From contig NC_067202.1 in the NCBI RefSeq assembly GCF_000699445.3, forward strand, positions 10,473,458-10,537,457: 64,000 nt of DNA, read 5' to 3'. A program made the translations under genes and the position numbers. Positions 50,945 to 63,352 of this stretch are shown here, piece by piece. Under the pieces are notes generated by a model that was not told the DNA's origin, did no database searches, and saw only the letters and a list, made by a program, of their open reading frames with translations. Position 1 is the stretch's first letter, and each line of letters starts with the position of its first letter. The stretch is from Schistosoma haematobium. Taxonomy: Eukaryota > Platyhelminthes > Trematoda > Strigeidida > Schistosomatidae.

Positions 50945-53900
50945 GATTTTTTTTCTCCTTTTTTTCAACGCCCACATATACTACTTTATTAAATTTCTAT
51001 AAATAATTCCAGACATGATTCAATCATTCTTTACTGTTCTATAAACGTGTTATTATGAACGTGATTATTTTATCAGTAGTATTATGATTATGATTAAATA
51101 GAAAATAATCTGTTAATTGTATTTTTCAAATGTTTTTTTTCCTCTTTTCTCATTTCTCACAAGTTTTTTTCACGTTATTAATCTGTATGAAGCCTGCACA
51201 GACTATGGGTAATGTAGAACACTCAAACATGCACGCACTCACTCACGCACGCATACACGTGCACACATACACATGCACACAGAGAGTGTATTATAGAGAT
51301 TGAAACAAAAAAGAACCGGAGAAAATAGACAGGATAACAATTATGAATTTTTGTTATTTCTTCAAGGATTAACTTGTTATTTGTCTTTTTTTTTATTTCA
51401 CTTCATTATGTTTGTCCTATTAGATGTGTGTTTTATTTTATGTGTGCGTTTAAATGCGTAAATATATGCTACTTTATTAATCGACATATTTTGCCTAATT
51501 CCCCATAGATTATCTAGGAAAATTCTATCGTTTTTTTATTCTACTTAAAGAAAATGTATGAATGAATACACTACTTCTCATCGAAAGATGTAATCTTGTA
51601 TGTGTACTTGACTGTGCTTGTATTTATGTTTGCATGTATATGTGAATCTGTATGTATGTATGGGTGTGTGGTGCAGAACCGGATAAAAGTATCATTATAA
51701 GAAACAACAATCTCTTATCAAATGAAAAAATTCAATAAACTGATATGTTGTAGAATAGCTGTCATGTAGAAATGAAAAACATGATCCAATTAGTAATTCA
51801 ATTTGAAATTAGTTCAATTCTTTCATGAACAAATTTATGCACAAGTAATCAACACACAGATACATTTAGTTCTTAGATTCAACGAATAATTGAATTCATA
51901 TCAGGCGGTCACTGAAAACTAATTAATGTCATATCTAGAGATGGTATTCTTATCACAGATTGATCTCAGTTGAGGTACTATTGAAAACCAAGGAGTATTA
52001 GATAAATAGTTAATCCCAGAATGGTGTACCTTGGATGTAGGCTCCCATGATCCAACTCGGAGTCGGACCCAGGACGTTTGAGTCTAACTGCAATGATTAA
52101 AACATCAGAACCAGTAGGCTGTGGTCGGCAGTCTAATATCAGCTGGTCTTCGATAGGACCTCAACCAAGGTCAATCTGTGACTAATATAACCTACAAATT
52201 AAGCCGATTTCTAAGTAACCCCGACTTTTATCATTATTTATTGCCTAATGTTGATTGGACGGTGTCAATCAAGTTATATTACTCCAAATTGTTCTGCTGA
52301 GACGATAATGTGCTTTAATGTAGAACATGAATGACGAGAACTTTTGATTTTGTGTCAGTTGTTTATGAGTAATATCAGTCAGTAAGAGATGTTTGTAATT
52401 TGAAGGCAATCTATGCTGTCTTCAAGACTGGAACACTCACTGGTCTACTGTATCGAAATTACAGATATTACTGTCAAGCTACTCAGGTTACAGCAAACTT
52501 TATATACAAAAGACATGTTTGTATACGGTGATGATAATAATGGTGGTGGTTGAGGTAACTATTGTCATATCTAGTTTTTAAGATTGACTGGGCTCTTAAT
52601 TAAGTGTTATAACTAAAACAACTTACAGATTAACGAAAGCATAGTCACCCCCTCTTATAACTAGTCAATTACTGATGACCTATTCTTCAGCAGACCAGTT
52701 CATTAAAATAAAACAATTATTATGTGGTTCATTTAATGAGTATAAGTTTCTCATACTCTAATCCGAACCACACTCTCTTTTATTTAACGCCTGGAGACTA
52801 TTGATATGATTCGATTTATTAAACTGAAGTTTACAAAACTAGATTACGAATCTCTAACCTGCTCATTGTAAGTTGACATTTTTACCCATCAAGCTGTATA
52901 TTGTGATATGAATCAAAACTAATCTACTCTTTTTATAAATCAATTCATGCAGACCACACCACCTGTAAATTAATAAAAAAATGTACATTATCGAAAATAG
53001 GAACACTTTGAACATACCAGTAAATGTTCACCACTGAGTTTGGTAACTTGGTTTGCTTTAATAATTAAAGAGCATGTGTCAAGAGAACAAAAATATATAA
53101 AACCTAATAACGATTGTCACAAGCAGCAATAAAACCTCTGGCAATGATGGGCGCAGTAGTATATGAGATTGTGTGAGAAGTAAGAGTAATGTTCTGACTT
53201 AGTGTAGTCATTAGAGACTAGTGTGTTCAATGAGGACTTGGTTCGATGAGAATTTATTCAAGTTCGAGTAAGAAATGCTGACTTATGGAGTCATTTAACT
53301 TGATAACAAAGTAATTACTGAAGACCTAACCATACAAGGAATGAATTAATGTTTATGACGTCCATCACTGCATGCTATATCGGTGTTCTGTAAGGTCACG
53401 GGCTTGCTAAGGTACCTGAGTACCCTAGGTTCGATTCATGGTGAGATAATCGATGGGTGGTTTTCCGGAGTCCAATAAGAGGAAAAAATCATTGATTCAG
53501 TGCATTTGATTATTAATAATTTTTTAGTTCATGCCAGAAAATTATATAACACTTCAAAATTAGTACGTGTTCAAAATATCCTTGGTAACAAATAAATCTT
53601 GTTTAATTTACTGTTCATACCATTTACTTTATTGTTCCACTACTCAAAAATGACATTTTAATATGTAAAACACCAGGTTTTTAACCGGATAGGTACTAGA
53701 TTTGCAGCTCACACTTAAATAGTGTAGGTTAAAATCATATACTTTTTGTTATCTACTTAATGATAATCGGGAATTCGTGAGATTGTTGATTTCGAAGTTT
53801 TACACTGCAGATTGATTTTAATCAGACAGATAACGAAAACCAAGAAGCGTTGAATGACCTTCCATTACTATTATGTAATTTTTCAACAGTGTACACTAGA

Positions 53901-56900
53901 GATCGAACCTACGACCCTTACATCTTATAGGGAGTGTACAGTCATCAGACCATTGAGTCGGTATCCAGTTGTTTAGATTTGTGACCTCAATCAATACGTG
54001 ACATTTTCTAACCATCAGGCGATGCTATTGGTAGATTGTTGTCTCAAACCTGACAAGGTTGTTTCCATTCTTAACGTAACATTAAAATGTTTTTGTATGT
54101 TGTTGATTTATTTATATCATTGTAAATAACTTACTTTGTATTACAGTATAATCATATTTTTGGTTAATAAACAAGAGTTTGTTTTATTTACATTAATACT
54201 CAGTAACAATGAAATATCCGAAGGTATGTGGCTGGTCATCAGTAAACAAATATTGAGAATGTTTTGTTTGCGTTTGTGTTTACTTAATGTACGGTTATTG
54301 TTATTGTTTACGTTATTGTTTAAATATTAATGGGAAACAGTCAGTAAATTATAGGGAAGATAGCTAGGTAGGATTTTATACTCTTATAAACAAATAACTG
54401 TGTACTTTTAACAAAACAATTTACTAATAACATATAACATAGAAGTTTCACGGAGACGTTTAATTTGTAGATCGTATTTACAATGAATTGACCTCAATGA
54501 GATGAAATCGAAGATATGTACCGTTTGATGCCAACCCAGTGGTCTACTGTTAAGCATTCACAGAGAAATCTGAAGGTTTTGGGTTAGATATACAGCGATT
54601 TCTTACGTATGTACTACTGAAAAATCATATACATAGGCGTAACTACTGTCCTGAACTTCCTTGCTTTTAATGGTAATCAAATTGTGGTCATTCTGTGACA
54701 AATTTCACCCAAGTATTAATAATAGATGGGTGAGTGAATTTTTAGTAAAAATGAACTTCCCCTCTTGTCTGATTGTCATTTTTCAAAAATGTAAATATTT
54801 TTGTTGTGGGAGAATTCAGAAAATAAAATTCATTCTTCCATTTCCCTCAAGTTTTATCGTGAATTTAACCACTGCACAGTCAATAAAGGTGATTGATAGG
54901 AAGGTCAATATTTAAGTTTTTTATTCGTTAGAACTTACTAAGAATGCACATCTGCAATTTTGTCATAATTACTGTCCTAGTATAGTTTCACAGTCAGAGA
55001 AAGTACCATTGAACTATTCATGTTTTTATTGGTTACCTGTAAGGTTGAGATGTCTACGCTGATTTATCAATAACTAACAACCAATGTCATGTTTGTCCGA
55101 TCATTTAGTTCTTTCTATGGATTGGCTCCAATCATCAATGATATCACTTGGTATACAGATTATAATCAGTACTGTTGACTAAAGAACATGACATTTGTTT
55201 TTACTAAGTAAACAATTAACGTAAATCAGTTAGTGTCGAATGGTATGGTTGTCAGACAGTAATAATAATGAGCATTACTTCTAATTGACGTTTAGGATAC
55301 CGAAACTTGTTTAATAGTATTTTCTTAAATGTTGTACAGTTGACTTTCATCAAAAATTGGCATCATATTGAAACTTCTTAATAGTACTCTGAGTCACAGC
55401 TACCCCATTTAAGATAAAATTCAGTTCTTTCAAGTCACATAACAAGCGTAATAAAATTTGATTACTATTTGGGAAATCTGATTGTCTAAAGCTTTAACAT
55501 CACTCAGTTTCCAATTATACGATGGCATTCTAAAATTATTGGACTGGTTTCTATCTAATCTAACTATATGCCCACTATCATGGTTACAGTGATCCTCAGC
55601 GGTAATATCCAATAAAAGAACACTATCTATAGTCTTTTCGCAAATCAGTTAAAAACAACTGTACACTAAATCCACAAGCTTACTAGGGATTGCACCCATG
55701 AATGCGTACTGTCACCGAGGAGTTGGATACTGAGACGAAACGTCAGTCTAATGCTTTCTGGTTTTCAGTAGTTACCTAAGGTCATTTTATTTTAAAGGCC
55801 ACGAAATTTATCGATTTCCACAAACTCATCACAACAATGTCTATTCAATTATCTCTCTTACTCTCTCTCTCTCTCGGAATTCCAATAGTTTTTCTAGTTA
55901 TCATTACCATAATTCGCATTACTATCTGACGTTCAATTATCAGTATTGATTATTATTTTTCTATTTGCTCTGCTATTATGTAACATTATTGATGTTTCCA
56001 TCATATCGTTAGAACTTTTACGTAGTTTTTGTCGTCAGAAAATTAAAAAAAGTACACCCTTTTCTTTTTCTTCTTTCTAACATGAACACCCACCACTAAT
56101 AATGACCTTGATATATTATCTATGCTTCCACTTTTTTTAAAATTATAAATAATTCATTCACATACAGCATTACGTTATTGTATCTTAATCGCCTTTAGCC
56201 CTTTCCTCTCTACATCCATATATCCACCTATATAGTTATAAATGTTGTTTCTTATATATTTCTACTTATTTGATATGCCAAATAAATTAATATATGTGTA
56301 CATATTGTTTAATATTTGATTCAAAAGATCTTACAATTACTGTAATCAACTTTATTGAATTCCTTTTTATTTAGTCTGAAAATGAATTTGCTTAGAGATT
56401 TTTCATAGTTTCAATGTATGTAGGTTCCAATGCAAGTTACGGACATTAAGAGATGGTATATTTCCCTTCGAATTTAATAAAACAGTTGATGTGTTTAGAG
56501 ATAGATAGAACAATTAATATACATCAATATCTCTGGGAAGTCAATCAAAGGTGATGAATATGAAGAACGAATAAGACAGGATTACACAAAAAAGTGTTTG
56601 TTATCCTTTGAATAAGATTTAGTGAAATAAAAATCACCAAGTTATATATCTAGTATTTTAGAAGATATAATAAACAATCGGAATGGATATCAGCGAAATG
56701 AAACTATCACATTGCAAAGATCGCCAATTGGTCGTTATTATGACAGCAATCTCAGTAAATTCGAAGGTGGTTTTTATCACGGACTGATATCCATTGACCA
56801 TAGCCTGTGATTAGGAATTATTTTAGTGTTATAACATCCATTTAGGCCGCTCTACATTATGTGAAACAGTTTACCTGGATTATTATTCAATAACGCTATC

Positions 56901-57458
56901 TCATTGATAAAGTACAAACAGTACAGAGGCATGTTTGTCAGTCGACCGAACTCTGTTTGTGGTTGCCATCCCAGACAGAGCTTACAAGTTACATTCATTT
57001 CATAACGGTTGTTATCGTTTTGTTATTTATTATACCATTTGTTACATTTTTCTTATTCAAAGACAGTTATTACGGTTTATAGTGTTAGTATCTTTTGGTA
57101 CATTATTAGTAACTTTGCGCAATGTTACATCATGAATAAGTTTTTTTTACTAGGGTCGACTACAAGTCTGATCAACTGAGAAAGATAGATAGGGTACAGA
57201 GAAAGAGGAGAAAAAGAAATCTGATTCTTAAGTTCAATACAAACTCCTTTATCTAACCTCTTATTTTTACTATTGAGTCAAAAAAATATATACTGAAACT
57301 GAACACAAATTTTGGATCCCTTACATTTTATAAAATATATTACTCATTTAAATAGTTACTAGCAGTAGGATAGAAGATCTAATGAGATAACATGAAGGTA
57401 ACTCTGTTTCATGGAAAAAATGGGGTGGGTAAAGTTAGTTTTCGAATAACCATTAATT

Positions 57459-57460
<2 letters not shown>

Positions 57461-57493
<33 letters not shown>

Positions 57494-57513
57494 TATTATT
57501 ATTATTATTATTA
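57461..57513. repeat. (AAT)n-(ATT)n palindromic microsatellite
   Basis: AAT repeats followed at once by ATT repeats make a perfect inverted repeat about 500 bp upstream of the MULE transposase. Confidence 0.95.
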
Positions 57514-58043
57514 TGCAAATAAACACTGGAACATGGTCTAATTAAACATTGATTTTTATTGGAAAAAAACTTTTATCTAAAAAGAAAATAAAAGTTTTAT
57601 TTTGTTTTGAAGTGAATAACAACAAAACCAGTGAGTTATGATGATCAAGTATCCAATGTCAATTGAGTCATGTCCCAATAATAAAATTTGTTTCCATGTG
57701 ACTTCTTTGTTTTGTTTGTTTGTTTTCTTTTTTTTGAAAAAAAAGGAAACACAAACCTAAATTATTGTAATAAAATAAGTTGTATAATAAATACATGAAA
57801 TGAGACTAATTTTCGTATCATTGTTTATATTATTCAAAAAATCTCTCCAAAATGAATAATATTGTCCGACCGGCCATTTTTTTTAAAAAAAATTTTCCAA
57901 CCCCAAATTACAATATTTTTCATCCCGTGTTTCGTCCAATGAAATGGCTAGTTCCAAAAATTAGATTTAATTGGTTAGTTATGTCTTGAAAATTGTTATA
58001 AATTATCAGTACTTGTCGACGAAGCACAATCTCAATCGTCATT

Positions 58044-60366
58044 ATGGAGCAGAGTAACGTGCCGAGTACGAGCGCTGGTGTTTCTCACGTAACGGAAATG
58101 GAGGAAGTCTTTTTGACTACCTTGTTTCTGGTTGCGTTTCCATCGGTTGAAGCGTTAAAGACCACTATCACAAATTTTGAAAGATCGACTTACAGTCATT
58201 ATGTAGTGAGAGATTCGCATATTGGCAGAGATCAAAAATCCTACATTAAATTTGTGTGTTGGCGAAATGGGCGTATAAGATCTAGCGGTTCGTCACAACG
58301 TATTAGACGGAGGAGGTAATTTGGTAAATTGTTTTATAATTTTTTTTAATGAAGGGCTTCTATGAACACCCAATGTCCAGCATTTATGTTTTGTAAGATT
58401 ATAGACGGCTATTGGACTGTTGTACGTGGGAATGTACATCACAATCACGAGTGCAATTCCCTGAGGTACCAGGGTAATTCATGGATGCGCAGGTTAACGG
58501 ATGGGGAGTTTGAAACTGTGAGACCGCTGCTGATTTCCGGTACCGCTGCATTCCACATCAGGAATTTTGCTTACCAATCTTATGGGAAATGTCTGACCGC
58601 TCAAGATGTCTGCAATATGCGGTACAAAGTGTTCTCACACGCGAACCTTCCTGGTACGGAATTTGCCAATTTATAATGTACACTATAGGTGATTACGGGA
58701 AATTGAAAGCTCACATAACATCCTTGGGTGGGCTTTGCGAATACGAATTGGACGATGAGAACTGTCTATCGTATTTCTTCTTCATGACTGCTGAGCAAGT
58801 GAATTTGGCCGGTCACTTTTGTGACGTAATTGGTTTTGACGGGACGTACAAAACTAATAACGAGAACGTCCATTTATATCAAGTCGTTGCCATGGATATG
58901 AATTTTAAGGCAATACCCATGTGCATTGCCTTTTAAGTCGCGAAACGTCGGCCTTGATTTCTCGATTCCTCTTCTTTTTCCAACGGTGTACCAACAGTCG
59001 ACAACTGGTAGGCATTGTGACCGATGATTCACCTGCAATTGCTGCTGCTATTACGCAGGTGTATCCGGATGCACACCATATTCTGTGTCGCGTACACCTT
59101 GTTCGGAATGTGATAAAGAGGGTAAGTGTTTCGTTCATTAACATTAACCCAGTAACCGTTATTGTAGAGGGTGCGATCAGAAATTGTACAACTGTTCTTT
59201 CGCCTCATGTTCACTCGAACGGTTGAAAGGTAAATCAAAATCTACATAACATGATTTTGTAGTTTTAACAACGTACTTTCGTTAATCGAAATGTCGGACG
59301 GAACATTTGGCAGATACGTCAGAGACCACCTTCTACCACGGAAACACAAATGGTCCACTGCTTTTCGACCGCCATCCACTCTCTTTGAACTGAATAATAC
59401 GAACTTCGTCGAGACCAGCCACCGAGTCTTGAAGATGTATCACCTTAATCGAAAAACACCGGTTCTCAGATCCATTTTCAATGTGCTGCTTCGTACTGGA
59501 TATTGGATGGAAGCAAGATTACATAAATATTCAATGGATTGTCGGGGAAAGCCGGTATTGGTGAGGAGCCGGAAGTACGTCGACTTCAGGAACGACTGAC
59601 ACCAGTTGCCTGTCAACTACTGAAGCGACACCTTCGCATTCCTATAACGCAGTCTGCATTGACGGAAGATTTATTCACCGCTATGGACGCCACGGGGACG
59701 TACTACGTACACGTCGACACTAGCCGGTGCTCGTGTCCATTCTTCATTGAAAACGGATTACCATGCCGTCACATATTGGCTTACTGCATACACAGTAACA
59801 CCGAAGTGAACGTACAGTCAATTTGTGACAGGTGGTTACACTATGATGGTTATCTGACTCATATTGCAGTTGAAAATTATTTCCCAATGCAACTGAGTCA
59901 GCCAAGCATGAAGAATGCGGTGATAGCGTTAATCAGGCGAATGTCGGAGGAACAATGCAGTTCACTTCATGACTTCATAGTTCACGGTAGACTACCAACA
60001 ACGCCAGTAAACTTACATGGAGAACAGCATTCGTACACCCTTTCAAGAACCTCGACTAACGTAGCAGTGCCGTTTATACAACGAGGAACTGTTGATTTGG
60101 ATGAAACGCTCAGTAACGATGAGGAGGAAGTAATTTCTATTAACTCGGAAGAGTTAACTGAACGGGACATCGAAAATGAAGAAGAGCATGACGAGAATCG
60201 ACTCTGCGACATCTGTAATCTTGCGCAGCCTCCGTGTGAAACCGGTGATGCGGTTGGTTGGGTTTTCTGTAGATGTGAAGCAATGTTTCATACCTTCTGT
60301 GCCTACGACCCATCGCCGAACGTACGAGCAGTGCACTGTCCTATCTGTGGCGCCATTACAAACTAA
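58044..60366 (+). CDS. Mutator-like (MULE) transposase with five short introns and one frameshift
   Basis: Six exons (58044-58315, 58355-58653, 58689-59121, 59168-59229, 59263-59560, 59590-60366) join through GT-AG introns of 39, 35, 46, 33 and 29 nt into about 713 codons. In order they show: a FLYWCH/WRKY-like zinc-binding N-terminus (CPAFMFC...HHNHE); the MULE DDE core with D near residue 241 (GFDGTYKTN), D near 303 (IVTDDSPA) followed by CRVHLVRN, and E near 406 (NFVETSHRVLK); a SWIM zinc finger near 502 (CSCPFFIENGLPCRH); an acidic stretch; and a RING-like Cys/His cluster from 661 (CDIC...FCRC..MFHTFC...CPIC). One base appears to be missing near 58930, where the frame stops at 58934 and resumes in the next phase. 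Such transposases excise and insert DNA; schistosome MULEs have been described (Curupira). The segment is less AT-rich than its surroundings. Terminal inverted repeats were not identified. Confidence 0.9.
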
Positions 60367-61549
60367 TAGTGATGACGTTCGACCGCGAGAACGAGTAAAG
60401 GCCCTTTTCAGGGCCACCCACAATTTGATTTCCATTATTTTTTATCTACTACTTTTCCGCCGCAAAGGTCAAGTGATTAAGCACTTATTAGTGTCTCATG
60501 AATTTAGATATCCCTTAGAGATTAATAGTGGAAAAGCGATTATCGTTCATGTATTCGTAAACTTGTTTCTAACGTTTATTAGATATAAAGGTTAAGAAAA
60601 CTTAGACAAGATTTTGTCATCTAATGAAGACTAATCTAGTAATTTTATATTGAAAATAATGTGATTAGCGTTCATGTTTTAGTAACACATTTGTAAACTA
60701 TCTAATAAAAGTACATTTTGAGTACATTTTAATAGGAATATTTTAAATGAGTGAAAATCGTAATTTTGTCGTTAGGTCAATAAACTTATGATGACATTTA
60801 TTAGTGAATGTAATAAGATAATTACAAAGATGAATGTGATTAAAGCTCATAGAGAAGTAAACGAAATTGAGAAAATTAACTTATTTAGGAATAAAATAAT
60901 GACATTTGAAAACAAGTTGAAACCATCATCATTTCAATGATGATGGTGATAAAAGGTCATACAGTAAGTGTAAAAAGAAATAAGAATATTATCCGTTTCA
61001 TAGATACACAAAACAAGAACTTCATATTCTTGTTTTATATTAAAATTTCCTGAAACCAGAACTATGCGTACGTAAGAAGTACGTCTGATCGTAAACTAAG
61101 CCTCCATAGTTATTCATAACTACTGATTATATCACCGTATTCATTTGCACACCTCATCAACTATTTATGACTGGTACAATCTCGTTGTACCAGTTAAATA
61201 TTCCCTTAAAATATTCAAAAATCAAAAATAATTTAGGAAACAATCGTTTTCCTTAACTTCATCATCACACTATACAGTTATTAGTCCATAATTTTATTAT
61301 TTTATAAAGTCCAAAAATAAGGCATGACATTTATGAATTTGACAATGTAATGTGTTAACAATGGTTAACGTTTACATCTGTAACGATATATATATTTACA
61401 AATTAAAAAGGTCATTCACTAAAGGTCGGGATGATTTGCAGTAAAGTGTTCAGTCACAATAAGTGACTAAGCATTATAGGAAAATTGAAAATGCAAAAAT
61501 TTTGTGTCAATGAAATACATAGTACAAGAATTGAATCTTGTCAATTGAC

Positions 61550-61631
<82 letters not shown>

Positions 61632-62933
61632 GGAAAATAAATAATACTAATAGCATTGTAAATGTTCATTGATACAGTTGACCTTACTCATATTTATACG
61701 TTTAAAGTCGATAAATATTTGTTGAGTCAGTCAGACGACGTAGGCTTGTTCATTTACACTTCATGAAACTGATATTTCAAATGCTTGTCAAAAATGGTTA
61801 CATTCATAATGTCTAGATAATTCAGGTTTCATATTACGGCGGTTAACAATATTCACACATGACTGATTAAACAAACTAGTTTTTATTACGACCAAAAATT
61901 AATTTTAAAATACAGAACTACAAATAATTTACAAGTGAACACAATAAGCCGTTTCAATGGACTTTTACAATTTAACCACATTTAAATCTAACGTTGTCTA
62001 ATTCTCATTATGAATGAACATTTACAAAATAATCCTTTACTAAATATTAAGTGTCTTTTTCGGAAAATTTATTACTACTTTCATATACTGTCAAAGTCAG
62101 TTCATTAAATGATCGTCTACGGTTGGTTCACCTGAATTATACATATTGCAACCAGTAATTTATCATGATGATTTATTGATATGTTGATTTCTTTTTCCCA
62201 TTAACACACCGTGTGTTACAAAAAAGCCTATGCACACACTTTGGTGATAATTTGTTTATTAATTTGGTATTAAATATTTGACTACCGACCTCATTCAGTA
62301 ATCACTATTATCAAATATTCAAACCGGTTTACAGATGCTTTTTCCCAAAAACTTTCTTTTACTGAGATACATATGATTATTCCTGTTCCGATAACTAACG
62401 ACTTCAATTCAAGGTATACTTGATCGGAAAACAAAAATTGATCCCAATACACATTCACTAACAGTAGGATTGCATGGTAATGCAATTAAGTTGGTGTCTT
62501 TTTCTTCAAAAGTCTAAATTTTTTTCAAGACTAAGATTACACAAAAAAAATTATTCATTATCATTAAATTTCAAATGTAAAAAATGAAAATTCTGGTATC
62601 CAATCACAGCTCCAGATGTGATTTCGATTTCAACTAATCAGATTACAAAGATGAACAGTTTACGACCAATCACAAAATTATTAAAGGTAACAAAATGTTT
62701 GTTCATTATCACTTGAGCACACACTTGCAAAACAAGTCCACCAATCAATGATACCTAAATTTTTCATTCACACCCCACAATTTTTTTAAAAGGGGTGGTA
62801 GGGAATCATATAGGCCGGTTACTTAATGTCAACCCTCCAAAATCATAGAAGTTATCGTTTTACATGTTATTTGTTCAGTGTGCATAGATGACTTTTTTGA
62901 ATTCGGGTTATCAATAATCACTTAGTGTAATTG
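60367..62933. other. AT-rich spacer downstream of the transposase
   Basis: AATAAA near 60703 could serve as the polyadenylation signal of the transposase transcript. The rest holds a long trinucleotide repeat and no supported gene. Confidence 0.45.
61551..61631. repeat. (TAA)n microsatellite, ~81 bp
   Basis: About 27 uninterrupted TAA units. Confidence 0.98.
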
Positions 62934-63350
62934 AAGGGGATTCGTAGAGATTGTAGTATTTTCAAAGTTAAATTCATAGGTCAATCTAAACTAGACCACC
63001 ATTGAAAACCTGGAATCATGTGCTCACTTGTAACTAGCTTCAAGATGGATTTTCTAGAGTTCTATTGAGAAGCCGTGACTGGTGGAATCCTATCCGTGTC
63101 GAGTGTGAATGGTTGCGTAAGATCATGGATCGATTGGTGTTTCACACAGAACCTTGAGATGCCAGCTCATTAGTCTAGATGTTAAGTGTTCACGCAAGAG
63201 ACCGAACGTTCTGGGTTCGAGTCCCTTTGGTGCGGGATCGTGTATGCGCATTACTGAGTAGTCCTATACTAAAACGAAACACTCGTCCAGTGATTTCAGG
63301 TTTTCAACGGTGGTCTAGCTTAGAGTGACCCGTGAACTCAACCTTAGAAA
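62934..63350 (+). mobile_element. Full-length hammerhead SINE bounded by inverted tails
   Basis: Inverted tail (62934-63014), 5' leader (63022-63160), box A-like GCTCATTAGTCTAGATG (about 63165), box B GGGTTCGAGTCCC (63212-63224), hammerhead segment (63246-63298) and plus-strand tail. The promoter is well kept, but the ribozyme core reads CTGAGTA and stem II is weakened. Confidence 0.8.
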
Positions 63351-63352
63351 CT

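Larger units (their letters stand above)
37692..58043. other. 20-kb stretch without recognisable genes
   Basis: This is expected to be the intron or 5' flank upstream of the 83-nt CELF exon. The missing RRM1 start exon was sought on the minus strand, as an RNP2-like MFVGQIPR or a phase-1 donor after SKG, and not found. The stretch contains decayed repeats; besides those listed, weak hammerhead SINE relics occur near 38170-38260, 40180-40240, 47040-47100 and 55690-55780. Short frames here have AT-driven composition and no domain. Confidence 0.5.

Noticed and set aside
52621..52665. Minus-strand reading GGDYAFVNL before a GTAAGT, resembling an RNP1 motif (possible missing RRM1 exon)
   Set aside because: Only about 27 nt could be coding, no RNP2 half or helix precedes it, and the residues do not match CELF RRM1, whose RNP1 is already accounted for at 37609-37691.
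58921..58937. 17-nt GT-AG intron that would repair the transposase frame
   Set aside because: Far shorter than the other introns of the gene and below any plausible splicing limit; a one-base loss explains the shift better.
61551..61631. TAA repeat as a functional element
   Set aside because: A pure trinucleotide microsatellite with no associated structure or gene.
57840..62830. Possible MULE terminal inverted repeats around GGCC-containing, poly(A/T)-rich segments near 57870 and 62815
   Set aside because: Only a core of about 8 bp pairs (CCGGCC region); the rest is A/T tract similarity. No target-site duplication was seen.
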